Positions 8,904 through 18,660 of a DNA stretch of 64,000 bases are shown piece after piece. Made by a program: the position numbers and the translations under genes. The notes below the pieces were generated by a model. That model was given only the letters and a program-made list of their open reading frames with translations. It was not told the origin of the DNA and did not search any database. The stretch covers positions 166,001 to 230,000 of the forward strand of contig NZ_AHMO02000008.1 of NCBI RefSeq assembly GCF_000243715.2, given 5' to 3'. The stretch is from Leptospira broomii serovar Hurstbridge str. 5399 (GTDB lineage Bacteria > Spirochaetota > Leptospiria > Leptospirales > Leptospiraceae). How positions within the stretch are numbered: position 1 is the stretch's first letter; each line of letters opens with the position of its first letter.

Positions 8904-11410
8904 GTCTATATTTACTCTTTCTATTTGAATATTTTAGAACTCATATTCCACGCGTAGTCTTTGCCTTGCTGGGAATCTCCTTAGGTGTGGGATTATTTTT
9001 ATCTACTACCACCAATGCGGGAAAAGCGGAACGATCCCTAATCGATTTTTCATTGGGTTATTTTCGAGGAGATTATAAGCTCAAAGTCGGAGCCTCGCAA
9101 CCCGGCCAGACGATTTCTTGGAATACAATATCAAATATTTATAATAACCCAAGGCTTCGTAAAATAACGAATATCCTACCAAGGAGCCAGCGCGAAGCGA
9201 TCGCATCGGACAATCTCAGGATTCTTTATCTTGCTGTAGATCTAATTAAAGAGACGCCTGGAAAATCCTTGATCGGACAGAATGAAAGGACAAAGGAATT
9301 TTCTCCTGCAAATACGACGTTCGTCTCTCAAGCAGTTTGGGATCGCTATAAAGGAAAACCGTTCGACCTTTTGTTGGATGGAACTACTCGAGAAATTCGA
9401 GACTACCTGCCTGTTAAAACGGAAGGGGGATTTTTAGTTTTTCAGGATTTTTCTCTCGCCTCCACAAATATCGATATCGAAAAAGGTCCCGACTATCTAC
9501 TCTTGCGTTGTCCTGAGGAGGACACCGCCGAAATTAAACGAATTCTAACGGAAGATCTGGGTGGAAATTTTCAGGTCGAAACATCCCGTGAAATTCGGGA
9601 AAAATCGGCAAATGCACTTCGATCATTTCAACTGAATCTTTTAGTGATCTCATTCATATCTCTTCTAATCGCTTTCTTTATGGTTTCAAACACCATGTCC
9701 GGCCTTTATTTGAGCCGCGAAAGAGAATTAGGAATCTTAAGAACTCTCGGGTTAGATCATCGAAAAGCCACTTTTTTATTTTTAAGTCAATCTTTGATTT
9801 TAGGCGTCTTAGGCAGCGTATTAGGGTTAGGTATCGGCACTTTCTTTTCCGGTTTGGATTTCTTTCGACCGGAATCCACTCTTGTAGATCGATCCTTTTT
9901 ATCTACCTACGGCTCGATACCTGCCGCCGATTACGCCATTGCTTTACTAGTCGGAATTGCAGGGTCCGTTTTTTCAGCATTGATTCCTTCTTCTAGAGCG
10001 GGGAAAATAACTCCTCTCTCCATCTTAAGGGACGCGTCGAAAGGCAGCTCCACATTCGACAGCGGGAAATTCACCATAGCCGGAGGAGCGCTATTTATTC
10101 TTTCTTTAGGAATTGCGAATATACCATCGCCTTGGAAACTCCCGTTACCGGGTCTTTTAGGAATTGGCGGAATCGTAATCGGAATTACTCTCACATTCCC
10201 ATTCTGCATTAAAACGATTACCGGCATAATGATTTCCTTATTGGAAAAGGGAGATTCTACGTTTCCTTTTCTAAAAATCGGTCTTGAGGAATTGAAGGAA
10301 AATCCGGGAAGGAATACTCTGACCGCGGCGACAGTTATGCTTTCGGTTTCCTTAGTTCTTTGCCTGACGATTTTAACCGACAGTTATAAACGGTCGTTAA
10401 ACGATTGGGTGAACTCCGAATTTCCATCGGACATTACGGTTATCAACAACCGGTTTTTTTATTCCGGAATACACGGCGGAGTGCCGAGAAACCTTTTGGC
10501 AAAAATCGCAGATTTAAAGATCACAACTTATCTTGACGGTTTTTTGGTAAATACCCGCTTCGAAACTAATAGGGGAGTTTTTACCGTTCACGCTTACGAT
10601 TTTAATGCATACGCTGCGAGAAGCGCCGGTCCGGAAAAAATAATTCGTGAAGAAACCGACATTCTCGTTTCTTCCAATATGGCATTCCTTCATAAATTGA
10701 AAGTAGGGGACGAGCTTATTTCCGGAACTCCCAACGGTCCGAAAAAGTTCGTCGTTCGAGGAATAAAGGAACATTTCTTTTCCGAGAGAGGAACCGTTAT
10801 GATGGATATTCGTTCATACGAAAAAATATTCGGAATTCGTTCCTTGAATTCCATCAAACTTTTTCTGAAAGACGAATTTAAGACCGAAGAAGGAGCCAAG
10901 ATCGCAAAGGAAGAATTAAGGAGATTGTTTGCATCCGATCCGGCTTTCTCCGATCTGGCTCTCTTAGATTCCTCCCAGCTCCGGGAGCTCTACTTGTACG
11001 AAGTGAACAAAGTGTTTAGAGTTTTGGATTCCTTAAAAATCACGGCTTTATTCATCACTCTCATCTCTCTCTTATCATCGTTGATGCATAATTTATTCGA
11101 TAAACAGCGGCTTCTTGGTTTGCTAAAATACTTAGGCGCCTCCCATTCGCAATTAGCCGCGATTATTAGGTCCGAAGCTATTTTCTTGACCAGTTTCGGG
11201 GCGATTTTCGGAATTTTAGCCTCTTTAGTTATGGCTCCGATCATCCTGTATGTGATAAACCGAAACGCATTCGGTTGGACTTTAACATTCACGTTTCTCC
11301 CTTGGATGCCCATGACGATAATGATTGTGGCTCCGATTTTAGGTTGGTTGGCCTCTTTCTATCCTCTTCGAATTCTGAAACGTTCGAATTTTAAACTAAG
11401 CCCTGAATAG
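8900..11410 (+). CDS. FtsX-fold ABC permease
   Basis: The protein has 836 aa and starts with GTG at 8900 inside the ATPase stop (translational coupling). An N-terminal TM segment is followed by an extracytoplasmic domain. A first FtsX domain of three TM helices (about residues 245-375) has the typical [19 protein letters not shown] loop. Two central TM segments follow, then a second periplasmic domain and a second FtsX domain (about 715-830, with [19 protein letters not shown]). This two-domain layout is that of permeases working with LolD-like ATPases. The substrate is unknown; a lipoprotein or envelope lipid is likely. Confidence 0.88.
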
Positions 11411-11505
11411 GTAAAAATTTCACCTCCTTTCTTATAACGATAAGAATGGAAAAAGAGTTAAATCTCTCTTGATTGAAAAATAGAGGGAATTAAGCTACCA
11501 AAACG

Positions 11506-12447
11506 ATGGCAAGCCCGCTCGAAACCGCCCTTGAATTAGCCGAAGAAATAAGGAAGGTCAACACCCAAGAGGATAACCGAATTCCCTACTCCGATACTTT
11601 CCTCAAGGACATGATAGCTTTTTTTTCTAGGGAGACCGCTCAAATCAGACAAAGCTTGGATATATTGAGGGTAGCGAAATATATTTTCATCATTAAAGTC
11701 GTTCTTCCCGACATGGCCCATAATGCCAGAAATCAGGACCCTGGAGTGGATGCTTACATCTATGCTGATCCAAAAATCGTGAGTGACCTTAGATCTTATA
11801 CTGAGAAAAAATTAGAGAAGGCTTACGAAGCGACTTATTATAAACGGAAGTCCCCGTTTCAGATCACCCGCGAATTGTTTCCGAAAATCAAAGAACATAA
11901 TAACACTCCGTTAGGGCGATACGTAAACGTCGTCGTCATGCTGGAAGAATATCAGAGAGTTCTAACTGCATCCCCTAACGAATATGAGGATGCTCGTCGT
12001 CGAAACAATCTTGCCGCATTGCTGGAACAGTCGGGAACTCCTACTACCGTCGCAAGAGACATTCCCGAATATGAGATCGGTCCCTCCATCGGAAGTCACG
12101 GAACAAAACGAGCCGTGGATAAAATCGCTTCCGACGAAGTTCTTATCAACCCAAAAAGCCCTTGGTCCAGACTGACCTCAAAATTCTCCTCCGAGTTTTT
12201 AATTCGAATCCATCTTAGAAAATATGAATTCGATACGGTTAAAAAACTCATTTTAGGTGGAAAGATTGTGGAATACGACGAATTAAAATTCGTACGCGAT
12301 ACATTGCAGGTAATGGAAAGTCACGTTCATCTGGATCCTCTACTCAGCAACTTCATATCGGAAATGACGGAACTACGTAGATTAGCTCAAAAGAAAATGA
12401 ACATTCTGAAAGGAATCACGAATTCGGGTTCGATAGGATCGGGTTAA
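11506..12447 (+). CDS. Conserved hypothetical protein, largely helical
   Basis: The protein has 313 aa, without signal peptide or TM helix. It is rich in charged helical segments (for example KLEKAYEATYYKRKSPFQITRELF) and ends GSIGSG. I do not recognise a domain, and it may be specific to Leptospira. It begins 95 nt after the permease and its stop overlaps the stop of the convergent gene by 4 nt. Confidence 0.75.
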   Translation: MASPLETALELAEEIRKVNTQEDNRIPYSDTFLKDMIAFFSRETAQIRQSLDILRVAKYIFIIKVVLPDMAHNARNQDPGVDAYIYADPKIVSDLRSYTEKKLEKAYEATYYKRKSPFQITRELFPKIKEHNNTPLGRYVNVVVMLEEYQRVLTASPNEYEDARRRNNLAALLEQSGTPTTVARDIPEYEIGPSIGSHGTKRAVDKIASDEVLINPKSPWSRLTSKFSSEFLIRIHLRKYEFDTVKKLILGGKIVEYDELKFVRDTLQVMESHVHLDPLLSNFISEMTELRRLAQKKMNILKGITNSGSIGSG

Positions 12448-13154
12448 ATCAATCCGAAATATCTCGCAATCAGTACGATTAAAAGAATCAGAAGTATAAA
12501 TATATATCTTCTCCGCGCCGTCTGACCGGTATTCATTCTGTCCTTAGGCCAATATAATAAAAATAGAAGAGTGTTCGCAGTCGCTACGATATAAATCGCG
12601 TCCTGTTTCAAATGCCAAGGACCGAATAAATAAGCTAGGATAGTCCCGAAAGTCGGGATGAATGCCAGAGGCGTTTTCCAAGTGAGAACGCGGGAATCCT
12701 CTTCGAAAACCGCAGCTTTTTTACCGGATTTTTTCTCCAATTCGGAAAGAAACTCGTCCATAGACTGCAAATTCAAAATCGGGATATACGTTCCTTGTTT
12801 TGTGATTAATAGAATTCGCTGATATCCTCTAAACGTATCCTTCTCTATTCCGTTCACCTCTCGCAAATCGAATTCCATACATTGACCTTGAGGATTCCAT
12901 TGTTTGAGACTATTTCCGGATAATTCCACTTTAGAACCTTCTAAAGTTTTTAATTGTCTAGAATAATTCTTAACGAGTAAAAAAATCAACAGGCCGCCTA
13001 AAACCACAAACATCGTCAAAAAAGATTCCTGGCTCTCCGGAGAAACCTGGTGAAAATTTATCCCTAAAAAAAGAAGGAACACAAGGACCACCATTCCGGT
13101 CCGCTGTATCAATTTTTTACGAAAAGCGGGAACATCGTACGTGTAGTTTCCCAT
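12444..13154 (-). CDS. Integral membrane protein, unknown function
   Basis: The protein has 236 aa. Two N-terminal TM helices (about residues 18-37 and 45-62) are followed by a cytosolic domain of about 100 residues resembling a bacterial PH-like fold (segments LKQWNPQGQCMEFDLREVNGI and ILLITKQGTYIPI). Three C-terminal TM helices follow. The PH-like reading is inference. It starts 3 nt after the pyrE stop with GGAG 7 nt upstream, so it is co-transcribed with pyrE. Confidence 0.75.
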   Translation of the reverse strand: MGNYTYDVPAFRKKLIQRTGMVVLVFLLFLGINFHQVSPESQESFLTMFVVLGGLLIFLLVKNYSRQLKTLEGSKVELSGNSLKQWNPQGQCMEFDLREVNGIEKDTFRGYQRILLITKQGTYIPILNLQSMDEFLSELEKKSGKKAAVFEEDSRVLTWKTPLAFIPTFGTILAYLFGPWHLKQDAIYIVATANTLLFLLYWPKDRMNTGQTARRRYIFILLILLIVLIARYFGLI

Positions 13155-13157
13155 CGC

Positions 13158-13715
13158 TTACTCCAAATTTCCGAATTCCGATTTTTTAAAAATAGGATAT
13201 ACTCGAATTCCTTCGGCCTCGATCGCTTGTCTGCCGCCCTCTTCCCTATCTAAAATACAAATACAAGCCGCTACTTCCAAGCCGGAATCCCGAAGACTCT
13301 TAACCGCCTGCAAAGTCGAACCGCCGGTGGTTATCACATCGTCCACGACCACGCAGGATTTTACCGCATTCACGGCGCCTTCTACCAGGTTTTTTGTTCC
13401 ATGATCCTTGGCTTGTTTTCTTACGATTAAAGGAAATACGTTTCTCGCCTGCCGTCTGAACTCCAGAGCGATTCCGTAGCAGATCGGATCCGCACCCATA
13501 GTTAGACCGCCGTACGCTTCCTGTTCCGAAAGCCCTGAACTCGGAATATGTCTTTCCACAATGTACCGGCAAAGCAGCTCCAATCTTTCGGGATGTAACG
13601 TGATTTCCTTGCAATTAAAGTAATGTCTAGACTTTCTTCCGCTTGCTAACGTAAAGGGTTCTTCCCTAAATCGATACGCGTGATTCTGTATGAGTCTAAA
13701 TAATTCCTCTCTCAC
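13158..13715 (-). CDS. pyrE: Orotate phosphoribosyltransferase
   Basis: The protein has 185 aa. It converts orotate and PRPP to OMP in de novo pyrimidine synthesis (cytosol). The PRPP-binding motif VVVDDVITTGGSTLQAV lies near residues 120-136. The N-terminal FTLASGRKSRHYFNCK and the loop lysines (RKQAKDHGTKN) fit OPRTases. The GTG start at 13715 has GGAGG 8 nt upstream. The next gene follows after 3 nt. Confidence 0.93.
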   Translation of the reverse strand: MREELFRLIQNHAYRFREEPFTLASGRKSRHYFNCKEITLHPERLELLCRYIVERHIPSSGLSEQEAYGGLTMGADPICYGIALEFRRQARNVFPLIVRKQAKDHGTKNLVEGAVNAVKSCVVVDDVITTGGSTLQAVKSLRDSGLEVAACICILDREEGGRQAIEAEGIRVYPIFKKSEFGNLE

Positions 13716-13884
13716 CTTTGTATCCTCCGTGGTGGTTTCTGGGCTGCTTTTCCATAATAAGAACGATCTCCGAACGAAAAACCGCTTTTTCTAAATTCGG
13801 AAAAAATCCGAAAAACGGAAACTTTTCCGCAACCTAACGAACAGCTTTCGCTCATATAAAACAAACCAAGACCGGATTACCGAT

Positions 13885-14970
13885 ATGGAACAAACGAAAA
13901 AAATTGCGCTTAAAACTACCATCTTTCTCATAGCCACTCCGATTATCGGGGTGTTTGGCACGGCGGCCCTCCTCTTAACGAGAGGAATACCGACCTATAC
14001 TTGGCTTGCATTCTCCTTTATGCTGGTCGCAACGGGGCTTTCGATTACAGCTGGTTATCACCGTCTTTTCTCGCATAGAGCTTATAAAGCGGCTCTTCCA
14101 GTCCGTCTTTTCTATATTTTCTTCGGTGCTGCGGCATTTCAGCAATCCGTTATCGAATGGAGTTCCGATCACCGAATTCACCACAGATATGTGGATAAGG
14201 ACGAAGATCCTTACTCGATCACCAAAGGTTTTTGGCACGCTCATATCCTATGGTTATTTAAGGATCGCAGCTACAGAGAACCGACCAATGTGACGGATCT
14301 TTGGGAAGATAAGTGGGTCAAATTCCAACACGATAATTATTATGCGGTTGCGATTTTCATGAATTTCATTCTCCCGATGCTGATCTGCGGACTTTGGGGA
14401 GACTGGCTAGGCGGACTGATCGTGGTTGGAACTCTTAGAGTCGCAATCAATCACCACTTCACGTTTTTTATCAACTCGTTGGCGCATTACAAGGGCGCTC
14501 AACCCTATTCGGATAAGCACACCGCTAAGGACAATTGGTTCATCGCTCTCTTTACTTTCGGAGAAGGATACCATAATTACCATCACGAATTCCAGGCAGA
14601 TTATAGAAACGGAATCCGCTGGCACGATTATGATCCGACTAAATGGCTGATTAATATCTTTTCCTACTTGGGGCTTGCAAGCGATCTAAAGACTATTTCT
14701 GAAGAGCAGATTCTTCGTAAGAAAATGATAATGGATGAGAAGAGGCTTCGTAACAAACTAGAAGTTAAATCAGAATCTTTAACTCCTGGATTCGAAGAAA
14801 AATTGGAATCTCTTCGTCAGACCGTTCAGGAAAGACAACTTCGTTTACTCGCTCTCAAAACCGAGAAAGAGGAAGTCGATAAAAAGGCGGTAAAAGACGC
14901 TCAATCCGATTTCAAAGTCGCATTAAAGACTTGGAAGCGTTTCGTATCCGGAGATTTGGCTCCGGCTTAA
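13885..14970 (+). CDS. Acyl-CoA/fatty-acid delta-9-type desaturase with coiled-coil tail
   Basis: The protein has 361 aa. Membrane di-iron desaturase with the three His boxes HRLFSH (59-64), HRIHH (96-100) and GYHNYHHE (near 227-234), with TM helices between them. It introduces a cis double bond into fatty acyl chains and controls membrane fluidity. After residue 275 there is an unusual charged, probably coiled-coil extension of about 85 residues (EEQILRKKMIMDEKRLRNK onward) that is not part of the catalytic fold. It is monocistronic with its own terminator. Confidence 0.92.
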   Translation: MEQTKKIALKTTIFLIATPIIGVFGTAALLLTRGIPTYTWLAFSFMLVATGLSITAGYHRLFSHRAYKAALPVRLFYIFFGAAAFQQSVIEWSSDHRIHHRYVDKDEDPYSITKGFWHAHILWLFKDRSYREPTNVTDLWEDKWVKFQHDNYYAVAIFMNFILPMLICGLWGDWLGGLIVVGTLRVAINHHFTFFINSLAHYKGAQPYSDKHTAKDNWFIALFTFGEGYHNYHHEFQADYRNGIRWHDYDPTKWLINIFSYLGLASDLKTISEEQILRKKMIMDEKRLRNKLEVKSESLTPGFEEKLESLRQTVQERQLRLLALKTEKEEVDKKAVKDAQSDFKVALKTWKRFVSGDLAPA

Positions 14971-14998
14971 GAATTCACTGTACCTGATCCCAGCTTTG

Positions 14999-15024
14999 CC
15001 CTCCCCTAAAAAGGAGGGTTTTCT
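14999..15024 (+). terminator. Terminator of the desaturase gene
   Basis: Stem CCCTCC/GGAGGG with loop CCTAAAAA, then TTTTCTTTT, 28 nt after the stop codon. Confidence 0.85.
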
Positions 15025-15076
15025 TTTAGATAAGGCTTACTTACTGCCTTGGTAAAAACCTCGGACTAAAATCGAA

Positions 15077-15979
15077 TTAGATATCAGTTCCGATTCCTGT
15101 CGAATCTCCCAATTGAATCACATCCACTTCTACTTTTAACTTATGCTTTCCGCCGCCGAAAAGTATTCCTCGTAACGGAGAAACGTCGGAAAAATCCCGT
15201 CCTACGGAAGTATAAATGTATTCTTCGGTTATGCTTTTACCGTTGGTCGGATCAAAATCAAACCAACCCAATCCAGGACAGAAAACGGAGATCCATGCAT
15301 GGGTTGCATCACTACCTCTCAATTTAGGTTTGCCGGGCGGTGGATACGTCTCGATATAACCGGATACGTACCGGCAAGGAAATCCCATGGAGCGAAATGC
15401 GGCGATGGATAAATGAGTGAAGTCCTGACAAACACCTTCTTTCTTATCCAGCACTTCTTCGAGAGGGGTATATATATTGGTGCTCCCGGCTTTGAATTTG
15501 AATTCTTCGCGGAACCGCATTACGTATTCCAATACAGCTTCCAAATAAGGCTTATTCAGAGGGAGAAAACGGTTTAAGAATTCAGAATATAAATCGGATC
15601 GAACAACGAATAGAGAATCTCCGATAAATTCGAGAGCTTCCATTTCCTCCTTTGTGGAAAAATGGTTCAAGGATTGCAAAACCTCGTAACCGGTCGGAGA
15701 ATTTGAAAATCGAGTAAGGACGGAATCCGTAGATACTTTAGCTTCGGCAAGGACGGAAAGAACGGTATGAGGTTCGTCGACGGAAAAAGAATAAACCGTA
15801 TTTCCGAAATAATCTCTCCGAAATTCGGTTAGCTTAGGTTTCGGTTCGACTGTGATCCTAAGTTCCCGACAAATTTGACGTTCGTTCGAGTCCGGACAAA
15901 GGTGAGCCAAATTTAAACAATGTGCAACCGATTTTTCATACGTATAATGCGTCAGATGACGTACGGAATATTCAGCCAT
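15077..15979 (-). CDS. Transglutaminase-like cysteine peptidase-fold protein (module 2)
   Basis: The protein has 300 aa. An N-terminal bacterial transglutaminase-like beta domain (about 1-85, RHLTHYTYEKSV) is followed by a transglutaminase core with the catalytic triad: Cys184 in EGVCQDFTHLSI, His227 in DATHAWISVF and Asp243 in WFDFDPTNG. Cytosolic, no signal. Its start overlaps the end of the ATP-grasp/alpha-E fusion by 8 nt and uses AGGAGG at good spacing, so the two are translationally coupled. In this gene family the protein is predicted to hydrolyse or transfer isopeptide bonds in a peptide product; no substrate is known. Confidence 0.92.
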   Translation of the reverse strand: MAEYSVRHLTHYTYEKSVAHCLNLAHLCPDSNERQICRELRITVEPKPKLTEFRRDYFGNTVYSFSVDEPHTVLSVLAEAKVSTDSVLTRFSNSPTGYEVLQSLNHFSTKEEMEALEFIGDSLFVVRSDLYSEFLNRFLPLNKPYLEAVLEYVMRFREEFKFKAGSTNIYTPLEEVLDKKEGVCQDFTHLSIAAFRSMGFPCRYVSGYIETYPPPGKPKLRGSDATHAWISVFCPGLGWFDFDPTNGKSITEEYIYTSVGRDFSDVSPLRGILFGGGKHKLKVEVDVIQLGDSTGIGTDI

Positions 15980-18527
15980 ACGGTCCTCCTAGGCGAACCT
16001 GATTTTCTACGTACCGGAAATATTTCTTAGCTAAAGCGTCGGCAACCGCTTTCAACTGTAGGAAGATATCGTCCAACCATCGGCGCAAACCTCCTGCCGG
16101 ATCGGCGTATTCGAATAATCGTTTGGCATCCTCTTCCTTAAATCTAGCCACCAATTCGTTGAAAAGTCGAACTTCCTCCGGGAGCTCCCCGTTGACTCCG
16201 GGAATCATCAACGCGTTTTCTCGGATCCGCGATAATTGATACGCCAAGGACCTAGGATTCGTTTCGTCGAATATTAGAATATCTATCACCGACTCCGCTT
16301 CGATCCTATATTTATATCTTCTGCGATATGTTATTCGAATATCATTTACGTTTAATAGACTCTCGAAAACCCCTTTGTTATAAAGAGTCGTTTGGTTGAT
16401 TACTGAAAGTAATACTCTCGCTAAGAATTGAGAGCGTTCCAACCTTTTTCCCAAATCCAGGAAATAGTATCCTGTCTCTCGGCTCATATTCTCGGAGGAT
16501 AATCCGGATAAGGAAGAAAGTAGAGTGACTAAGATTTGCAGATATTCTAGAATTTCTCCGTAGGAAGAATCGCTCGGAGATTCGCTTTCAATCTGAGAAA
16601 TCAAATATCTGGTATCGTCGGAGATGCGATCCCGTACCGATTTAGTGGTCCGAACGAAGAAATTCAAATCGTGACGAATGCTTCCCGAGGAGTAATGCGA
16701 GGTAACCATCTCGTAGATTTTGTCCCGGACCGCTTCCAAGGACCCGGATCCAATTGCCTCCCCAAACCCTCCGGAAAAATTCGAAACTTGGTTTAAGATT
16801 CCTAGGAGAACGCCGGACTGGTCTCTTTCGTAGGACTCTTCCGATTCGAGAATTTTATTTACTCCCTCTCGAACGAGCCTAGCCATATTTTCCGCACGTT
16901 CCGCGTAACGTCCCATCCAGAACATATTATCCGCGACGCGACTTGGAACTCCAGCTCCCTTTCTTTTGAGAGGGATTCGTTCCACATTGCCCGGAAGAAG
17001 AGTGATATCCTTCTTTTCTTCCGACGATAAAATCCAAAGATCCTTGGATACGGCTCCTCTTTGGTTCGTGACAATAAGTTCGTCATGTTTAGGTGCCACA
17101 CGTACTAACCCGCCGGGCATACTTGTGTATCCGTTTTCGGAGAGGCAGGAAAAAGTTCTTAGAACCGATTTTCCTACCAGTAAGCCTTCCGAATTTCCGG
17201 AGAAAACCGGACAGGTTGATCCGCTTAGAATTTCCTGAGCCACGTATCTCTCAGACTTTGCGTTAACTTTCGCTCTCCACTCGTCCCGCTCGGATTGAGA
17301 AAGCTGGGACAAAAACACGGAGGGCTCGAAGGAAGAGCGAACGGCCGGCTTTAAAACGTATTTTTCGTAATTCGAAAAAACTTCCGCTCGGGAAGATTCT
17401 TCCCCCATCCAATGAGTCGTTACGTTCGGGAGAATTAAATCCTCCCCTAGATAAAATTTACATAATGCGGGCAAATAGGCGTGCAAAGCGCGATTTTCAA
17501 GAAAGCCCGAGCCGATAGGATTTGCGACTACGATCGTCCCCGCTCTTACCGCTCCTAAGATTCCGGGAACTCCCAATAAGGAATCTCCCTTTAATTCGAG
17601 CGGATCCATAAACCAATCATCGACGCGGCGAAAGATAACATCTACCTGCTGTAAGCCTTCCACCGTTTTTAAGAAAACCTTATTTTCGCGGACAGTCAGA
17701 TCTTCTGCTTGCGCCAGAGTAAAACCGAGATATCCGGCCAAGTACGCGTGTTCGAAATAGGTTTCATTTCCAGGTCCCGGCGTCAAAAGCACGATCAACG
17801 GATCGCGATCCTTTGCAGGAGACAAATTATATAATGTTTTTCTTAAGGATCTAAAATATAGAGCAACCCGATGGACTTGAGAATCACGATATACCGAAGG
17901 AAAAATTCTGGATAAAACGATTCGGTTTTCGAGAGCGTAACCGGATCCGGAAGGAGCCTGAACTCTATCTCCGATTACGAAAAAATTACCGTCCTTATCC
18001 CGACTGATATCCGTTGCGACGAACGCCAATCGAAACGTCGAATTATCATAAATCGGCGAGCATGCACGTAAAAATCCGCCGGAATGAAACAAAACTTGCG
18101 GAGGAATTTTACGTTCGTATAGAAGCTTTCGAGGACCATAAACGTCTTTGAGAATTTCGTCCAGCAATTCGGAGCGTTGGATCAAACCTCTTTCGATTTG
18201 ATCCCACTCTTTGCTTTCCATCAAAAGCGGGAATAAATCCAGGGACCAGATTCGTTCACGATCGTCGCCGTAAACATTATACGTGACTCCGTTCTCGCGA
18301 AGGATCCTGAGACTGTCTTCTTTTCTACGACGTAATTCCGAAGGTCCTAAATGATCGAAAGAACGAAGAAGAAAATCGTACTTTTCGCGATGGGTTCCTT
18401 GATGAGAACATACCTCGTCAAAAATTCCGGAGACTGGAAAATACCCGGATAGGAGACTATTGTTCTGGGAAGCTTGCTGGCTCATCTTCCGAGAGTCATT
18501 TTCCGGTCCGGTCCGGATTTTTTCCAT
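15972..18527 (-). CDS. Circularly permuted ATP-grasp / alpha-E fusion protein (module 2)
   Basis: The protein has 851 aa. Residues about 60-500 form a circularly permuted type-2 ATP-grasp ligase (DUF404/DUF407 class; GDRVQAPSGSGYALENR, VDVIFRRVDDWFMDPLEL, GVPGILGAVRAG). Residues about 530-835 form an alpha-E (DUF403) domain beginning PSRVADNMFWMGRYAERAENMAR. The same two domains are separate genes in module 1 (26775-28205 and 25762-26706), so this is a natural fusion. ATP-grasp enzymes of this class are predicted to make peptide-like bonds. The start is uncertain: ATG 18527 or the internal ATG at residue 15. Confidence 0.92.
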   Translation of the reverse strand: MEKIRTGPENDSRKMSQQASQNNSLLSGYFPVSGIFDEVCSHQGTHREKYDFLLRSFDHLGPSELRRRKEDSLRILRENGVTYNVYGDDRERIWSLDLFPLLMESKEWDQIERGLIQRSELLDEILKDVYGPRKLLYERKIPPQVLFHSGGFLRACSPIYDNSTFRLAFVATDISRDKDGNFFVIGDRVQAPSGSGYALENRIVLSRIFPSVYRDSQVHRVALYFRSLRKTLYNLSPAKDRDPLIVLLTPGPGNETYFEHAYLAGYLGFTLAQAEDLTVRENKVFLKTVEGLQQVDVIFRRVDDWFMDPLELKGDSLLGVPGILGAVRAGTIVVANPIGSGFLENRALHAYLPALCKFYLGEDLILPNVTTHWMGEESSRAEVFSNYEKYVLKPAVRSSFEPSVFLSQLSQSERDEWRAKVNAKSERYVAQEILSGSTCPVFSGNSEGLLVGKSVLRTFSCLSENGYTSMPGGLVRVAPKHDELIVTNQRGAVSKDLWILSSEEKKDITLLPGNVERIPLKRKGAGVPSRVADNMFWMGRYAERAENMARLVREGVNKILESEESYERDQSGVLLGILNQVSNFSGGFGEAIGSGSLEAVRDKIYEMVTSHYSSGSIRHDLNFFVRTTKSVRDRISDDTRYLISQIESESPSDSSYGEILEYLQILVTLLSSLSGLSSENMSRETGYYFLDLGKRLERSQFLARVLLSVINQTTLYNKGVFESLLNVNDIRITYRRRYKYRIEAESVIDILIFDETNPRSLAYQLSRIRENALMIPGVNGELPEEVRLFNELVARFKEEDAKRLFEYADPAGGLRRWLDDIFLQLKAVADALAKKYFRYVENQVRLGGPYG

Positions 18528-18567
18528 CCTTTCGAACTGCTCGAGATCGTTTTTACGCGGAGGAAAA

Positions 18568-18645
18568 GCTCCTTCGGAGCAAATCTATATGTCCTTTTTT
18601 ACCGGCAAGAACGAATTCCGGAGGAGGCTCTCGAATCCTCCTCCG
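18568..18645 (-). terminator. Two hairpins after the TonB receptor gene
   Basis: A 9-bp stem CGGAGGAGG/CCTCCTCCG (18619-18645) and, 40 nt on, GCTCC-GAA-GGAGC followed on the minus strand by TTTTCC (18568-18580). Both lie in the 133-nt gap between the receptor stop and the fusion gene. They probably end or attenuate the iron operon. The U-tracts are short, so the call is moderate. Confidence 0.5.
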
Positions 18646-18660
18646 AAACGGATCGAAAAT

